DNA from: Edaphobacter sp.
GTDB taxonomy: Bacteria > Acidobacteriota > Terriglobia > Terriglobales > Acidobacteriaceae
Reading direction: 5' to 3'
Assembly: GCA_025462645.1 (NCBI GenBank)
Contig: JAOAPB010000074.1
Span: 1-64,000, forward strand
DNA: 64,000 nucleotides
Every line of letters begins with the position of its first letter. Within the stretch, counting starts at the first letter, position 1. Both the position numbers and the translations under genes were made by a program. Positions 9,983 to 18,999 of the stretch are shown in pieces. Below the pieces are notes generated by a model. The model was not told the origin of the DNA and did not search any database. It saw only the letters and a list, made by a program, of their open reading frames with translations.

Positions 9983-12196
9983 ATGAAATCTCTTCAGCGG
10001 CGCATCTTCACATCTCGCCGCAGCTTGAACGCGGTCGCTCTTGGTGCAGGGATCGCAACAATCTCCGTCTTCGCAGTACCTGCAGCCGCTCCCAATAAGA
10101 CGGCCGATAAACGCTCGAATGTGGATTGGCCGACCTATGAAGGAACGCAAGGCGCGAACCACTACTCCTCTCTCTCTCAGGTCAATCATTCGAACGTCAA
10201 GAACCTTGAGGTTGCATGGAGTTATAACATCGGCGAGTCCATTTCGATCGATAATCCATTGATCGTTGATGGCGTCATGTACCTGAGCGGCAAAAACGGG
10301 GGAGCTATTTCGGCCCTTGATGCCACAAATGGAAAAGAGATTTGGGTCTCGGAATCCAAAATGGTCAGCGCTCGCCAGCGCGGCCTAACCTTCTGGGAGA
10401 GCAGGGACCACAAGAAGCGCCGCATCGTCTTCTATCGAGCCAATCACATTCGCCAAATCGATGCAGCGACCGGCAAGTTAGACCCGACTTACGATGTAGA
10501 CCTCAAGCTCGGACTGGAACGTGATCCAGAAACCATTTTCAACGTGCAAAGCGTCTCTCCACCGCGCGTTTGGAACGACACGTTAGTTGTCGGTTCGGCC
10601 CCAGGTGAGGAATATGGATCTCCTGTAGGCGATATTCGCGCTTTCGATCTGAACACTGGCAAGTTGATCTGGCAATTTCATACCATTCCAGCGCCCGGAG
10701 AGCCTGGAGCCGAAACCTGGGGACCGAATCCACGTGCCTTCAACGGAGGAGCAAACTCCTGGACCGGTGCCTCGGTGGACGAGAAGCGTGGCATCCTCTA
10801 TGCGGTGACCGGCTCTGGCACATATGACTTCTGGGGAGTCGATCGACCTGGAAATAATTTATATGCTGACTGCTTGCTTGCCATCGACATTCGAACTGGC
10901 AAGCTGCTTTGGCATTTCCAGGACGTGCATCACGACCTCTGGGACTACGATCTGGGCTCATCACCTGTTCTTTTCACTGCCAGGAGCAAGGGCGTACCTG
11001 TTGACTCCGTCGCTATTGCTGGAAAGACTGGCTTCCTTTTCGCCTTCGATCGCGTATCTGGCAAACCGCTCTTTCCAATTGAAGAGCGGCCGGTCCCGCA
11101 GGGAGAGCACATGGAGGGGGAAATGCTTTCGCCGACACAGCCGTTTCCCACCGTATTGAAGCCCTTCGTGCGACAGACCTTCACGGTGGACGACATCGAT
11201 CCAGCAATTCCAGAACCAGAGCGTTCCGAGATACAAGCACGATTTAGAAGCCTGCGTTGGGAAGGTATATTTACTCCCCCATCCACAAAACCTACTCTCG
11301 AAGCGACAGGCAGTAACGGGGGAGCCAACTTTGGCACGACCGCGGCCGATCCCGTCCGAGGTCGCGTTTACGTAGTCGGCGTCGATATCCCCGCAGTAAT
11401 ACAGATGGCTAAGTCCAAACCACAATTTGGTGCGGGCAATAGCCCGATGGAACGAGGCCGCTCACTGTACCAGAAGAACTGCGCTGTATGCCACGGTGCA
11501 GATCGAACGGGTCACCCTCCAACCTTCCCATCGCTGATTGGGGTTAATACACGCCTAGACAACGAGCAACTGGTCGATTTTATCCACGCGGGTAAGCAGC
11601 CGATGCCGGGCTTTCCCAACATCACTGGGCAGTCGATGACGGACCTGCTCACATATGTCAACAATGGATTCGTCCCAAGTGATACACCACCACGCAAGGT
11701 CATGAAGGGGTTAGCAGAGGGGGAGCCCCGCTGGCGCACGGATTATGGCTACTGGTATTCCAAATCAGGCAACGGTGTCATGCGTCCGCCGTGGACGACC
11801 CTCTCCGCCTATGACATGAATACGGGCGCGCTGTTGTGGCAGGTGCCCGTTGACAGCGATCCGAGCTATCCCATCAAGGGCGTCAAGACGGGCACCGGAG
11901 ATACTAACAAGGTAGGCATCGCCGTTACGGCCAGCAGGTTACTGTTTGTTCCCGAAGCACGCCTGAAAAAGCTAATGGCGGTCGATGCCGACACGGGTAA
12001 GACAGTATGGGAAGGAGATCTTCCAGAAATGGCCGTCGGTGTTCCGGCAGTGTACTCGGTCAATGGTCGTGAATACATTGCAGTTCCGGCTGGTAGCGGC
12101 GTAGCCCATCCCAAAGGTCAAGCTAAAATAGGTGTCCCGCCCGTAGAGGTACATAACCAGTTCGTTGTTTTTGCTCTACCGGAGAAAGCGAAGTGA
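9983..12196 (+). CDS. PQQ-dependent dehydrogenase with inserted cytochrome c domain
   Basis: The product has 737 aa. An arginine-rich N-terminus with SRRSLNAVALGAG suggests Tat or Sec export to the periplasm. Residues ~45-470 are an eight-bladed quinoprotein propeller (DWPTYEGTQGANHYSSLSQV; NGGANSWTGASVDEKRGILY; VHHDLWDYDLGSSPV). A cytochrome c segment is inserted at ~485-575 with haem motif CAVCH at 500-504 and a downstream Met (QPMPGF). The last propeller blades follow (YGYWYSKSGNGVMRPPW). The layout resembles membrane-GDH-like PQQ enzymes that pass electrons to a built-in haem. It would oxidise a sugar, cyclitol or alcohol. It starts 139 bp after the TonB receptor, possibly as part of the same unit. 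Confidence 0.88.
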   Translation: MKSLQRRIFTSRRSLNAVALGAGIATISVFAVPAAAPNKTADKRSNVDWPTYEGTQGANHYSSLSQVNHSNVKNLEVAWSYNIGESISIDNPLIVDGVMYLSGKNGGAISALDATNGKEIWVSESKMVSARQRGLTFWESRDHKKRRIVFYRANHIRQIDAATGKLDPTYDVDLKLGLERDPETIFNVQSVSPPRVWNDTLVVGSAPGEEYGSPVGDIRAFDLNTGKLIWQFHTIPAPGEPGAETWGPNPRAFNGGANSWTGASVDEKRGILYAVTGSGTYDFWGVDRPGNNLYADCLLAIDIRTGKLLWHFQDVHHDLWDYDLGSSPVLFTARSKGVPVDSVAIAGKTGFLFAFDRVSGKPLFPIEERPVPQGEHMEGEMLSPTQPFPTVLKPFVRQTFTVDDIDPAIPEPERSEIQARFRSLRWEGIFTPPSTKPTLEATGSNGGANFGTTAADPVRGRVYVVGVDIPAVIQMAKSKPQFGAGNSPMERGRSLYQKNCAVCHGADRTGHPPTFPSLIGVNTRLDNEQLVDFIHAGKQPMPGFPNITGQSMTDLLTYVNNGFVPSDTPPRKVMKGLAEGEPRWRTDYGYWYSKSGNGVMRPPWTTLSAYDMNTGALLWQVPVDSDPSYPIKGVKTGTGDTNKVGIAVTASRLLFVPEARLKKLMAVDADTGKTVWEGDLPEMAVGVPAVYSVNGREYIAVPAGSGVAHPKGQAKIGVPPVEVHNQFVVFALPEKAK

Positions 12197-12348
12197 ATGT
12201 TGCTACCACCAAGTAATGTCAATGTCTTTTCACTAATGCGAGTTACCAACAAACTCATGGACAGAACGCCCGCCTGCCTCCAGCACACCGGCGTATCTAT
12301 TTAGAAAAAGAAGATGGTGTCCTATCTGGAAGGAATCGAGGATCACAC

Positions 12349-13893
12349 ATGTCATCGACAGCAGTAGTACCTGAAGTCACTGGATCCGATAGTCGGAAGC
12401 TGCGCGAGATTGCGCATTGGATTGGCGGCAGGAGGGTGGCAGGCGCATCGGACCGCTTCGGCGATGTCTTCAACCCGGCGACGGGCAAGATTCAGGCGAA
12501 GGTTCCGCTCTCGAACGGCGAGGAACTGAAGGCCGCCGTCGCCGCGGCGCAGGCAGCATTCCCGGCGTGGTCTTCGCAGCCGCCGCTGCGTCGCGCGCGC
12601 GTGCTGTTTCGCTTCCGTGAGCTGTTTGAACAGAACATGGACAAGTTCGCAGAACTGATTACATCGGAGCACGGCAAGGTCTTCTCCGACGCCAAGGGCG
12701 AGGCGACACGCGGTCTCGAGGTGGTCGAGTTCGCTACGGGCATTCCGCATCTACTGAAGGGCGAGTACTCGGAGATGGTGGGCTCGGACGTCGACAGCTG
12801 GTCGATGCGCCAGCCGCTGGGGGTTGTGGCGGGCATCACGCCGTTCAACTTCCCGGTGATGGTCCCGATGTGGATGTTCCCGGTGGCGCTGGCCTGCGGC
12901 AACACGTTTGTGCTGAAGCCGAGCGAGCGCGACCCGAGCGCGTCGATTCTGATCGCCGAGCTATTGAAGGAGGCCGGGCTGCCGGACGGCGTCTTCAACG
13001 TGGTGCACGGCGACAAGGAGGCCGTCGACGGTCTGCTGGAGCATCCGGATGTGAAGGCCATCAGCTTTGTGGGCTCGACGCCGATCGCAGAGTACGTTTA
13101 CGCGAAGGGGACCTCGCACGGCAAGCGCGTGCAGGCACTGGGCGGAGCGAAGAACCACATGATCGTGATGCCAGACGCGGACCTGGACCAGTCGGCGGAT
13201 GCGCTGGTAGGCGCGGCGTACGGCTCGGCCGGCGAGCGCTGCATGGCGATTTCGGTTGCGGTGACGGTGGGCCATGAGACGGCGGACGCGCTGCGCGCGA
13301 AGGTGATCGAGCGCATCGAGAAGCTGGTGATCGCTCCAGGCATGGAGAAGAACTCCGACATGGGACCACTGGTGACGAAGATTCACCTGGACCGCGTGAG
13401 CGGATATATCGAGACCGGTACCAAGGAAGGTGCGGAACTTGTCGTCGATGGCCGCAAGAGAGCGCTGCCGAAGGGCGAGGGGTTCTTCCTGGGAGCGACG
13501 CTGTTCGACCATGTGAAGCCGGAGATGAAGATCTACAAAGAAGAGATCTTTGGGCCTGTGCTGGGGTTGGTCCGTGCGAACAACTTCAAGACCGCTCTGG
13601 ATCTGGTCAACGAGCACGAGTTCGGCAACGGCACGTCGATCTTTACGCGCGATGGCGACACGGCGCGTGAGTTCGCGCACTCGGTGCAGGCGGGCATGGT
13701 GGGCGTCAACGTGCCGATCCCGGTGCCGATGGCCTTTCACAGCTTCGGCGGATGGAAGCGCTCGCTGTTCGGCGACCACGCAATCTATGGGCCGGAGGGC
13801 ATCCGCTTCTACACGCGCATCAAGACCATCACGGCGCGCTGGCCCAAAGGTATCCGCGCAGGCGTCGATACCACCATGCCTACGCTTGGATAA
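12349..13893 (+). CDS. mmsA: CoA-acylating methylmalonate-semialdehyde dehydrogenase (MmsA/IolA family)
   Basis: The product has 514 aa, family length. It belongs to the ALDH superfamily and the MMSDH branch: [20 protein letters not shown] at the N-terminus, [17 protein letters not shown], substrate-site [30 protein letters not shown], and catalytic Cys298 in GERCMAIS. The enzyme turns malonate- or methylmalonate-semialdehyde into acetyl- or propionyl-CoA using NAD and CoA, as in valine or myo-inositol breakdown. An AGGAATCGAGGA stretch precedes the ATG. By eye the gene is clearly richer in G+C than its neighbours, with third positions mostly G or C, so it may have a different origin. A strong terminator follows. 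Confidence 0.92.
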   Translation: MSSTAVVPEVTGSDSRKLREIAHWIGGRRVAGASDRFGDVFNPATGKIQAKVPLSNGEELKAAVAAAQAAFPAWSSQPPLRRARVLFRFRELFEQNMDKFAELITSEHGKVFSDAKGEATRGLEVVEFATGIPHLLKGEYSEMVGSDVDSWSMRQPLGVVAGITPFNFPVMVPMWMFPVALACGNTFVLKPSERDPSASILIAELLKEAGLPDGVFNVVHGDKEAVDGLLEHPDVKAISFVGSTPIAEYVYAKGTSHGKRVQALGGAKNHMIVMPDADLDQSADALVGAAYGSAGERCMAISVAVTVGHETADALRAKVIERIEKLVIAPGMEKNSDMGPLVTKIHLDRVSGYIETGTKEGAELVVDGRKRALPKGEGFFLGATLFDHVKPEMKIYKEEIFGPVLGLVRANNFKTALDLVNEHEFGNGTSIFTRDGDTAREFAHSVQAGMVGVNVPIPVPMAFHSFGGWKRSLFGDHAIYGPEGIRFYTRIKTITARWPKGIRAGVDTTMPTLG

Positions 13894-13916
13894 CCATCAC
13901 TCTATACATTGGAGAG

Positions 13917-13943
13917 AAAGCCCCGAGATGGACTCGGGGCTTT
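13917..13943 (+). terminator. Bidirectional intrinsic terminator
   Basis: AAAGCCCCGAG (13917-13927) pairs perfectly with CTCGGGGCTTT (13933-13943) around the loop ATGGA. T-rich and A-rich flanks on the two sides let it act for the plus-strand mmsA gene and the minus-strand cupin gene. It sits between the two convergent genes. Confidence 0.85.
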
Positions 13944-14007
13944 CCTGTCTTCGGAGCTAATAGATGTTATTCATACCACCTGCTTGAAGATTCTGAGATG
14001 CGCCTCT

Positions 14008-14403
14008 TCAACCAAATGCGTCTGGAAAATCGATGTCGTCAAAGAATTTGTAGTTCTCCAGACCTGCAGGGGGGGCAAAGAAGCATGCCACCTTCATCTC
14101 GATATCAGAAAGATTTTGAAGCATATGAATCTCTCCTCTGGGAAACAACACCGCGCTTCCGGTTTTGACTGGTGCAATTTCGCCGTTGACCATGACGCGT
14201 CCATGCCCACTGAGGATATAGATCACCTCTTCCCCATCTGGGTGAGAGTGGGCCGGACGAACTTTATGGCCAGGTGCAACACTGATCACTGCCATGGTGC
14301 AGTATTGCGAACCGGTATTTTCGCCAGTCACAACCCAGCGTAGTTTCCGGCCCGGAAGATCCAGTTCTTCAACCGCCGCTTCGTCGATAACCTTTACTGC
14401 CAT
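14008..14403 (-). CDS. Small single-domain cupin protein
   Basis: The product has 131 aa, read from the ATG at 14403, preceded by GGGAG. A longer frame to 14484 would run into the upstream transketolase gene. The cupin barrel shows the first motif as VRPAHSHPDGEEVIYILSG (His, His, Glu ligands) and the second as FPRGEIHMLQNLSD (His ligand), so a metal site is complete. Such cupins are isomerases, epimerases, dioxygenases or binding proteins for small acids and sugars. It starts 16 bp after the transketolase stop and is therefore co-transcribed. A role as a sugar or keto-acid isomerase in the same pathway is inference. Confidence 0.8.
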   Translation of the reverse strand: MAVKVIDEAAVEELDLPGRKLRWVVTGENTGSQYCTMAVISVAPGHKVRPAHSHPDGEEVIYILSGHGRVMVNGEIAPVKTGSAVLFPRGEIHMLQNLSDIEMKVACFFAPPAGLENYKFFDDIDFPDAFG

Positions 14404-14419
14404 TCCGTATCTCCCATCC

Positions 14420-16564
14420 TCAGCGCTCAAGCGCCTTTTTAACTCTGGCAGCAATTGCTGCCGGGCTAAGGCCAAAAACCTCAATCAACTCCTCATAGGT
14501 TGCGGAGTGAATGAACTGCTTGTTGCCTTCCGCATCCAATGTGTTGATGGTTTCAATATGATCGAGTTTTCCGAGACTTACTTCGCTGCGATGCCGATAC
14601 AGAGCCTTTAGAAAATTCTGCCAGAGGTAGCCATTGTTCTGTTCGGCAAAGAAAATTGGCAGCCCGGTCTCATACAGTTTAATCAGCAGCTCGTTATCCA
14701 CGGATGGCAGGTCGACAACCATGACCTCGATACCGCTCCCAGAGCATAGTTCAGCGGCCGCAAGAGCTTCATGGACACCCCGGCCGCTGCTGATCAGGAT
14801 AGCGCTATCATTCTCGCTTTGGCGCAGCACATAGCCCTTTCCGTATTCAAACTCGTAGTCGCCACCGTAAATCACTGCGGACCCCGTACGCATCACCCTG
14901 ACATAGAGGAGGCCCTTGTTACCCTCCATCGCCCATCGCATGATCGAGAGCATTTGTTGTGGGCAAGAAACATCGATGATCTTCAAATGTGCAACAGCGT
15001 CGAAAGTTGTAGCGTCGTCGTTCCCCATATGGGTTGCGCCGTTTGTCCGCGTTTCGAAGTTGGCAGCTGTCGCAAGAAACGTAATATCCAGGCCATGTCC
15101 TTCACTGAGCCACCCGTTGGTTGATTCAATCGCCTCGAGGCGCTCCTGATGGCCGACAGCGATACGGCGCAGCACCTGCCAGTTGAAAAACGGGCAGAAA
15201 GTGCTGCACCATGAGTTATATCCAAGAGCGGCGAAGGCCTCGGTGATAAGCATCATGTTCGCCTCCGCCACGCCAGCATTGAGGGCGCGCGTCTGATCGA
15301 CCGCGGCTACGCCGGCTTCTAACCCACTAGTCGACGCCAGATCGGAGTCAATGGACATCACTCGACTATCGCGTGCGAAGACTTTCATTCCGGCAGTAAT
15401 GATTTCAGCTGCGCTGTAGCTCTTGCTGCGATCGAGTTTAGGGAGATCAGATGCCTTGTAGCGAATCTGTTTGTCCCTTGCCGGTACACGCTTTGTGAGA
15501 ACAGGTCCAATTACGTGGCTCAGGAAATCCCGTCCCTTTGATTCGGTCACATGGAGATGCATGCGCTCTGCCTCACTTAGAAGGAGTTCGCGCATCTCTC
15601 CTGCTTCTGGCGTATCTGCTAACCGTTCAAGAAAGGCGGTGAATTCAGCTACTCGACTCATCCGCTGCTGTTGTTGCAGTTCCAGTTCTTGGACGAACAG
15701 CGCGTCAGACACAGTGACCTTATGTTTGTTGAGAAGGTCGGAGAAGGCACCAAAGCCTTTCTTCGAATTGCAGAGAATCGCCGTTGGCCTGCCGTTGCGG
15801 GCGTTGTAACGGAAACTCTGTAGGGCCTCGAATACACCGTCGTACCGCGTGGCATCGACGTTGAATGTATTCCAACCGAACGATCGGAAGACCTCTTCAA
15901 GAGGAGGCATCGGATAGAGCATTCTGTCATGAATGTCCAACTGACCGTTATTTCTGTCCACGAGAACGCAGAGATTGTCCAGACCATGTTGAGAGGCATA
16001 CATAATCACCTCCCAACATGAGCCTTCTTGGAGTTCTCCATCACCCACCATGCAGTAAGAGTCAAATTGCGGGCTGCTCTTGCCCGCAATCGCGAATCCC
16101 TGTGCGACACCGATTCCCTGCCCCATGGGCCCAGTCGCTATATGGACTCCAGGTAGGATGGGGCCAGGGTGACCATTTAGAAGGCTCGCGTGTGAACGTG
16201 AGTTTCGCAGCGTCAACTCGGGAAAATATCCCAGTTCGGCATAGATAGAGGCCATGGCTGCAACGGCATGCCCTTTACTGAGCGTAAAGATGTCTTGTCC
16301 ACGCCGCGTCGGTTCCTCGATATTCAGTCTGATGAAGCCACCGTAGAAGAGGGTAACGAGCGGCAGGATGGCTGAGAAAGCTCCGCCAGAATGAAGACCT
16401 TTATCGATGGCATCACGGCTTTGTCCGAGTGTGAGGATGCGAATGTCGGAATCCTTAACAGCAAGCAACTTCAGCATGCCCTCCCGGAGTAGGGCGTCGC
16501 GATGCAGATACATGTCACGATTGGACACCTTGGACTCGGTAACAGGGAATGCTGGCGAGCTCAT
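14420..16564 (-). CDS. Single-chain transketolase-family ThDP enzyme
   Basis: The product has 714 aa. The ATG at 16564 is preferred over an in-frame TTG at 16597 because AAGGA lies eight bases upstream and the TTG falls inside the operator. All three transketolase domains are fused: an N-terminal ThDP domain with SKGHAVAAM, ATGPMGQGIGVAQG and GDGELQEG...NN; a pyrimidine domain with SIDSDLASTSGLEAG and NAGVAEANMM; and a C-terminal domain (LISSGRGVHEALAA). It transfers a two-carbon ketol unit from a keto-sugar or related donor. Its control by the local operator, separate from housekeeping genes, argues for a dedicated catabolic transketolase. Substrates are unknown. Confidence 0.88.
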   Translation of the reverse strand: MSSPAFPVTESKVSNRDMYLHRDALLREGMLKLLAVKDSDIRILTLGQSRDAIDKGLHSGGAFSAILPLVTLFYGGFIRLNIEEPTRRGQDIFTLSKGHAVAAMASIYAELGYFPELTLRNSRSHASLLNGHPGPILPGVHIATGPMGQGIGVAQGFAIAGKSSPQFDSYCMVGDGELQEGSCWEVIMYASQHGLDNLCVLVDRNNGQLDIHDRMLYPMPPLEEVFRSFGWNTFNVDATRYDGVFEALQSFRYNARNGRPTAILCNSKKGFGAFSDLLNKHKVTVSDALFVQELELQQQQRMSRVAEFTAFLERLADTPEAGEMRELLLSEAERMHLHVTESKGRDFLSHVIGPVLTKRVPARDKQIRYKASDLPKLDRSKSYSAAEIITAGMKVFARDSRVMSIDSDLASTSGLEAGVAAVDQTRALNAGVAEANMMLITEAFAALGYNSWCSTFCPFFNWQVLRRIAVGHQERLEAIESTNGWLSEGHGLDITFLATAANFETRTNGATHMGNDDATTFDAVAHLKIIDVSCPQQMLSIMRWAMEGNKGLLYVRVMRTGSAVIYGGDYEFEYGKGYVLRQSENDSAILISSGRGVHEALAAAELCSGSGIEVMVVDLPSVDNELLIKLYETGLPIFFAEQNNGYLWQNFLKALYRHRSEVSLGKLDHIETINTLDAEGNKQFIHSATYEELIEVFGLSPAAIAARVKKALER

Positions 16565-16596
16565 GCATTTGGTCCTTCTGATTGAGATAGACAGCA

Positions 16597-16665
16597 ATGC
16601 ATAATGCGCATTTTGATTTGCATAATTTGACGGACAGTATAGGAGGGGGCATGTACAACCGTCAA
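16597..16665 (-). promoter_or_regulatory. Promoter and tandem IclR-type operator for the transketolase-cupin operon
   Basis: On the minus strand TTGACG (16665-16660) and TATACT (16641-16636) have an 18-bp spacer. The palindrome ATGCGCATTATGCAT (16611-16597) lies just after the predicted start. A degenerate partner at 16632-16618 keeps one TTGCA half exactly 21 bp away. Promoter, spacing and operator layout match those of the receptor gene at 6079. Confidence 0.7.
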
Positions 16666-17022
16666 GCAGAGAGCAGCAACTTCATTCGCGCAACAATCAT
16701 CAGGCGTTTTCGCTCCGTCGTGGAGACAGGAGAAGTATGCGTGTAGTTGTTATTGGGTTCCGGGCACATTGGCACGTAGCATACACCACGGTTGGCTGAG
16801 GATGGCACTCTGTCCGGGCAGTGGGAGAGGGCCATTATCGAGAAGGATGCAGTTGTTATATGGATCACACAGCCATTCTCGTAACTGAAGCATCATGAAA
16901 GCACGAACGTTGCTCAGCTCCCAGCTCAGATATACCTGCTTGAAGCAGTTCAGGAGGCTGTAAGGCAGTGTTGTCCATAGCGAATAGAGCCCGCAAACAA
17001 CACCACAGCTTCAGTGTGGGAG
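16666..17022. other. Gene-less spacer
   Basis: About 350 bp between the transketolase promoter and the end of the SMP-30 gene. The short frames found here have no recognisable composition or motif. No RNA gene or repeat is seen. Confidence 0.4.
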
Positions 17023-18048
17023 TTACCTGCTCTCATTCCAATGGACCATCGGAAGCCCGGGCACTGGCGCGCGGAAGAATGGAATACGGTGCGCACGTAG
17101 CGATCCGATGTAAGCCGTTCGAAGGTCAGGTCCACCGAAGGTAATGCTCGCCATCCATGGGGCGATGCCGCGGCCTGTCGCGAATAAAACCTCTTCCGTT
17201 ACGGCACCTGCACGAAATTGATCTTCGAGGGCCTTCACCTTTGCCGAGTCACCTTCATCGAGAAGGACTCTCAGGTCACCTTGCGGAGTGAGTACAAAGA
17301 GCTTGTCTGAATAAACGCATGTGCCCCATAAATTGCCGATACTGTCGAAGGCGATGCCATCGGGCCAAGCCCCGATTCCCAAGCTACTGGGCCCAAATAT
17401 CTCCCGCTCACCCAGGGAGCCATCCTCACGCACGCGTAGACGGCTGATGCATCCGCCGGTCGTCTCTACGACGTACATGTACTCCTCTTTGGCGTCCATC
17501 CGGATCTCGTTGGTGAAGTGAAAGCCTTCAGCAACGACGTGGAACTCCCCTTCAATGTACCGTGCTATATAGCCGTCCGCAAGATCGGGCCGCAGCGCGT
17601 GCATCCAGTTCTTTATTTTGGTCGAAATGGTGATCCAGATGCGACCTTTTGAATCGCGCAGGACGAAATTCACCTTGCCAAGTGCCTCTCCATCAATGCT
17701 GTCTGCAAGCACCTTCGATTCACCCGAGCGTGTCATGATTTCGAGACGGTCCGTACCAAAGTTCGAGATCAGAATGTCACCGCTTGCAGCGAAGGCTAGC
17801 CCGTTGGGAAGTGTGCCGGTCAAATACCGTGTCGCCTCACTATCTGCGTTCGTGAAATGAGAGGATATTTTCTGCGTAATGATCTCCTGCGTTCCATCGT
17901 GACGCATTCGGACCACGCCCCCTCGCGAATCTGCCGACCATAAGGTTCCATCTTTTTCAGCGAGAATGCATTCGGGCCTTTGCAGTCCTTGACCGACGTA
18001 TTGCAGCTTAGATGTATCGATTTCAAAATCCAGAACGGGATTTGCCAT
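17023..18048 (-). CDS. SMP-30/gluconolactonase family protein
   Basis: The product has 341 aa with no signal peptide, so it is cytoplasmic. The six-bladed SMP-30/LRE propeller is recognisable from RPECILAEKDGTLWSADSRG at ~24-43, LPNGLAFAASGDILISNFG at ~80-98, FTNEIRMDAKEEYMYVVETT at ~160-180 and WPDGIAFDSIGNLWGTC at ~210-226. These blades supply the acidic and Asn metal ligands of the family. Members hydrolyse sugar or aldonic lactones, so it fits the lactonase step after oxidation of a sugar by a dehydrogenase. GGAAG precedes the ATG, and two tandem copies of the local operator lie directly upstream. Confidence 0.87.
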   Translation of the reverse strand: MANPVLDFEIDTSKLQYVGQGLQRPECILAEKDGTLWSADSRGGVVRMRHDGTQEIITQKISSHFTNADSEATRYLTGTLPNGLAFAASGDILISNFGTDRLEIMTRSGESKVLADSIDGEALGKVNFVLRDSKGRIWITISTKIKNWMHALRPDLADGYIARYIEGEFHVVAEGFHFTNEIRMDAKEEYMYVVETTGGCISRLRVREDGSLGEREIFGPSSLGIGAWPDGIAFDSIGNLWGTCVYSDKLFVLTPQGDLRVLLDEGDSAKVKALEDQFRAGAVTEEVLFATGRGIAPWMASITFGGPDLRTAYIGSLRAHRIPFFRAPVPGLPMVHWNESR

Positions 18049-18062
18049 TTTATTCTTCCGTG

Positions 18063-18114
18063 TTGCTTATAACGCAAGATGATGTGCGTTATAAGCATAC
18101 CAAGAGCAGGTCAA
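18063..18114 (-). promoter_or_regulatory. Promoter region and two IclR-type operators for the lactonase gene
   Basis: Two 15-bp sites lie 21 bp apart: TTGCTTATAACGCAA (18063-18077) and GTGCGTTATAAGCAT (18084-18098). Together they form an inverted repeat with 12-bp perfect arms (GCTTATAACGCA and TGCGTTATAAGC) around 8 bp. TTGACC at 18114-18109 on the minus strand is a probable -35, and the -10 would fall inside the operator. Confidence 0.68.
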
Positions 18115-18186
18115 GAAAGGGACTGGTGGCACAAACTTTAGTACCGACAATGCGAGTGCTTTTGCTACTGTTCTAGCTAAATACGG

Positions 18187-18987
18187 TCAGACCCTCTCAT
18201 CAGCCACATCTTCCGATTCGCTGAGGAGTTCGCCGATCTTAGTTGCGCACTGCACAACTCTTTTGGAGTACGCAGGGTAATGTTCCTTAGGAAAACGCGA
18301 TGCAGGCGCCGATACTCCAATCGATCCGACGATCACGCCGTCACTCAGACGGATCGGTGCAGCAACACAGCGCACATCTTCGATGAACTCAGCCTCGTCG
18401 AGTGCGTAGCCCCGCTGTCGAATTGCGACACACTCCTTTACAAGTGTGGGAAAGCTCTTGATTGTTGCCTTAGTGAACTTTTGGAGCGGACCGCCGCCGA
18501 AAATCGCCTTCAGTTCTTGCTCATTAGCATCTGCAAGAAGGGCCTTGCCATGAGCAGTGGCGTAGAGAGGCACAAATTCCCCGGTCTGGCCGGCGACTAG
18601 AATAACATGGCGTGCGCGCGCGGAGTCGATGAATAAGGCGTTTTTACCTTCCCGAATGGCAAGATGCGCGGTCTCATTGAGACCGTTTGCGAGAGCCTTA
18701 AGTTCATTGTGAGCTACCCGGACGAGCATATTGCTCCAGTCGTACTGACGGGAGAGCGTCCAGATGGCCGAACCCAAAATGTAGTCCTTACGCCCTGCGG
18801 GAGTGGAAAGAAAGCCGCGACGACGCAAAGTTTGAGCAAGACGAAAGGCACTGCTTCGATCTACGTTCAGAAGCTCGGCAAGCTCACCCAGATTCACAGG
18901 CTGCTTAGACGTTGCCACAGCCTGAAGAATCGTTAGGCCACGGTCAAGGCTTTGAATGAATGGAAGCTGCACTACTTTCTTTGCCAT
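18187..18987 (-). CDS. IclR-family transcriptional regulator
   Basis: The product has 266 aa, family length. Residues ~8-70 are the winged helix-turn-helix (IQSLDRGLTILQAVA; VNLGELAELLNVDRSSAFRL; LRRRGFLSTP). Residues ~85-255 are the IclR effector domain (ETAHLAIREGKNALFIDS; AHGKALLADANEQEL; CVAAPIRLSDGVIVGSIGVS). It starts 12 bp after the IolE-like gene on the same strand. AAAGG overlaps that gap, so the two are co-transcribed from the operator at 19944-19979 and the regulator is probably autoregulated. IclR proteins often bind as pairs of dimers to adjacent palindromes. The repeated tandem operators of this window match that habit, making this protein the best candidate to bind them. The effector is unknown. 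Confidence 0.9.
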   Translation of the reverse strand: MAKKVVQLPFIQSLDRGLTILQAVATSKQPVNLGELAELLNVDRSSAFRLAQTLRRRGFLSTPAGRKDYILGSAIWTLSRQYDWSNMLVRVAHNELKALANGLNETAHLAIREGKNALFIDSARARHVILVAGQTGEFVPLYATAHGKALLADANEQELKAIFGGGPLQKFTKATIKSFPTLVKECVAIRQRGYALDEAEFIEDVRCVAAPIRLSDGVIVGSIGVSAPASRFPKEHYPAYSKRVVQCATKIGELLSESEDVADERV

Positions 18988-18999
18988 TTACCTTTGCGC

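Noticed and set aside
12870..13779. Long open frames in both strands over the mmsA gene
   Set aside because: Shadow frames caused by the high G+C third positions of the real gene.
14404..14484. N-terminal extension of the cupin gene into the transketolase gene
   Set aside because: The longer frame overlaps the transketolase 3' end, and GGGAG lies before the ATG at 14403, which fits cupin length.
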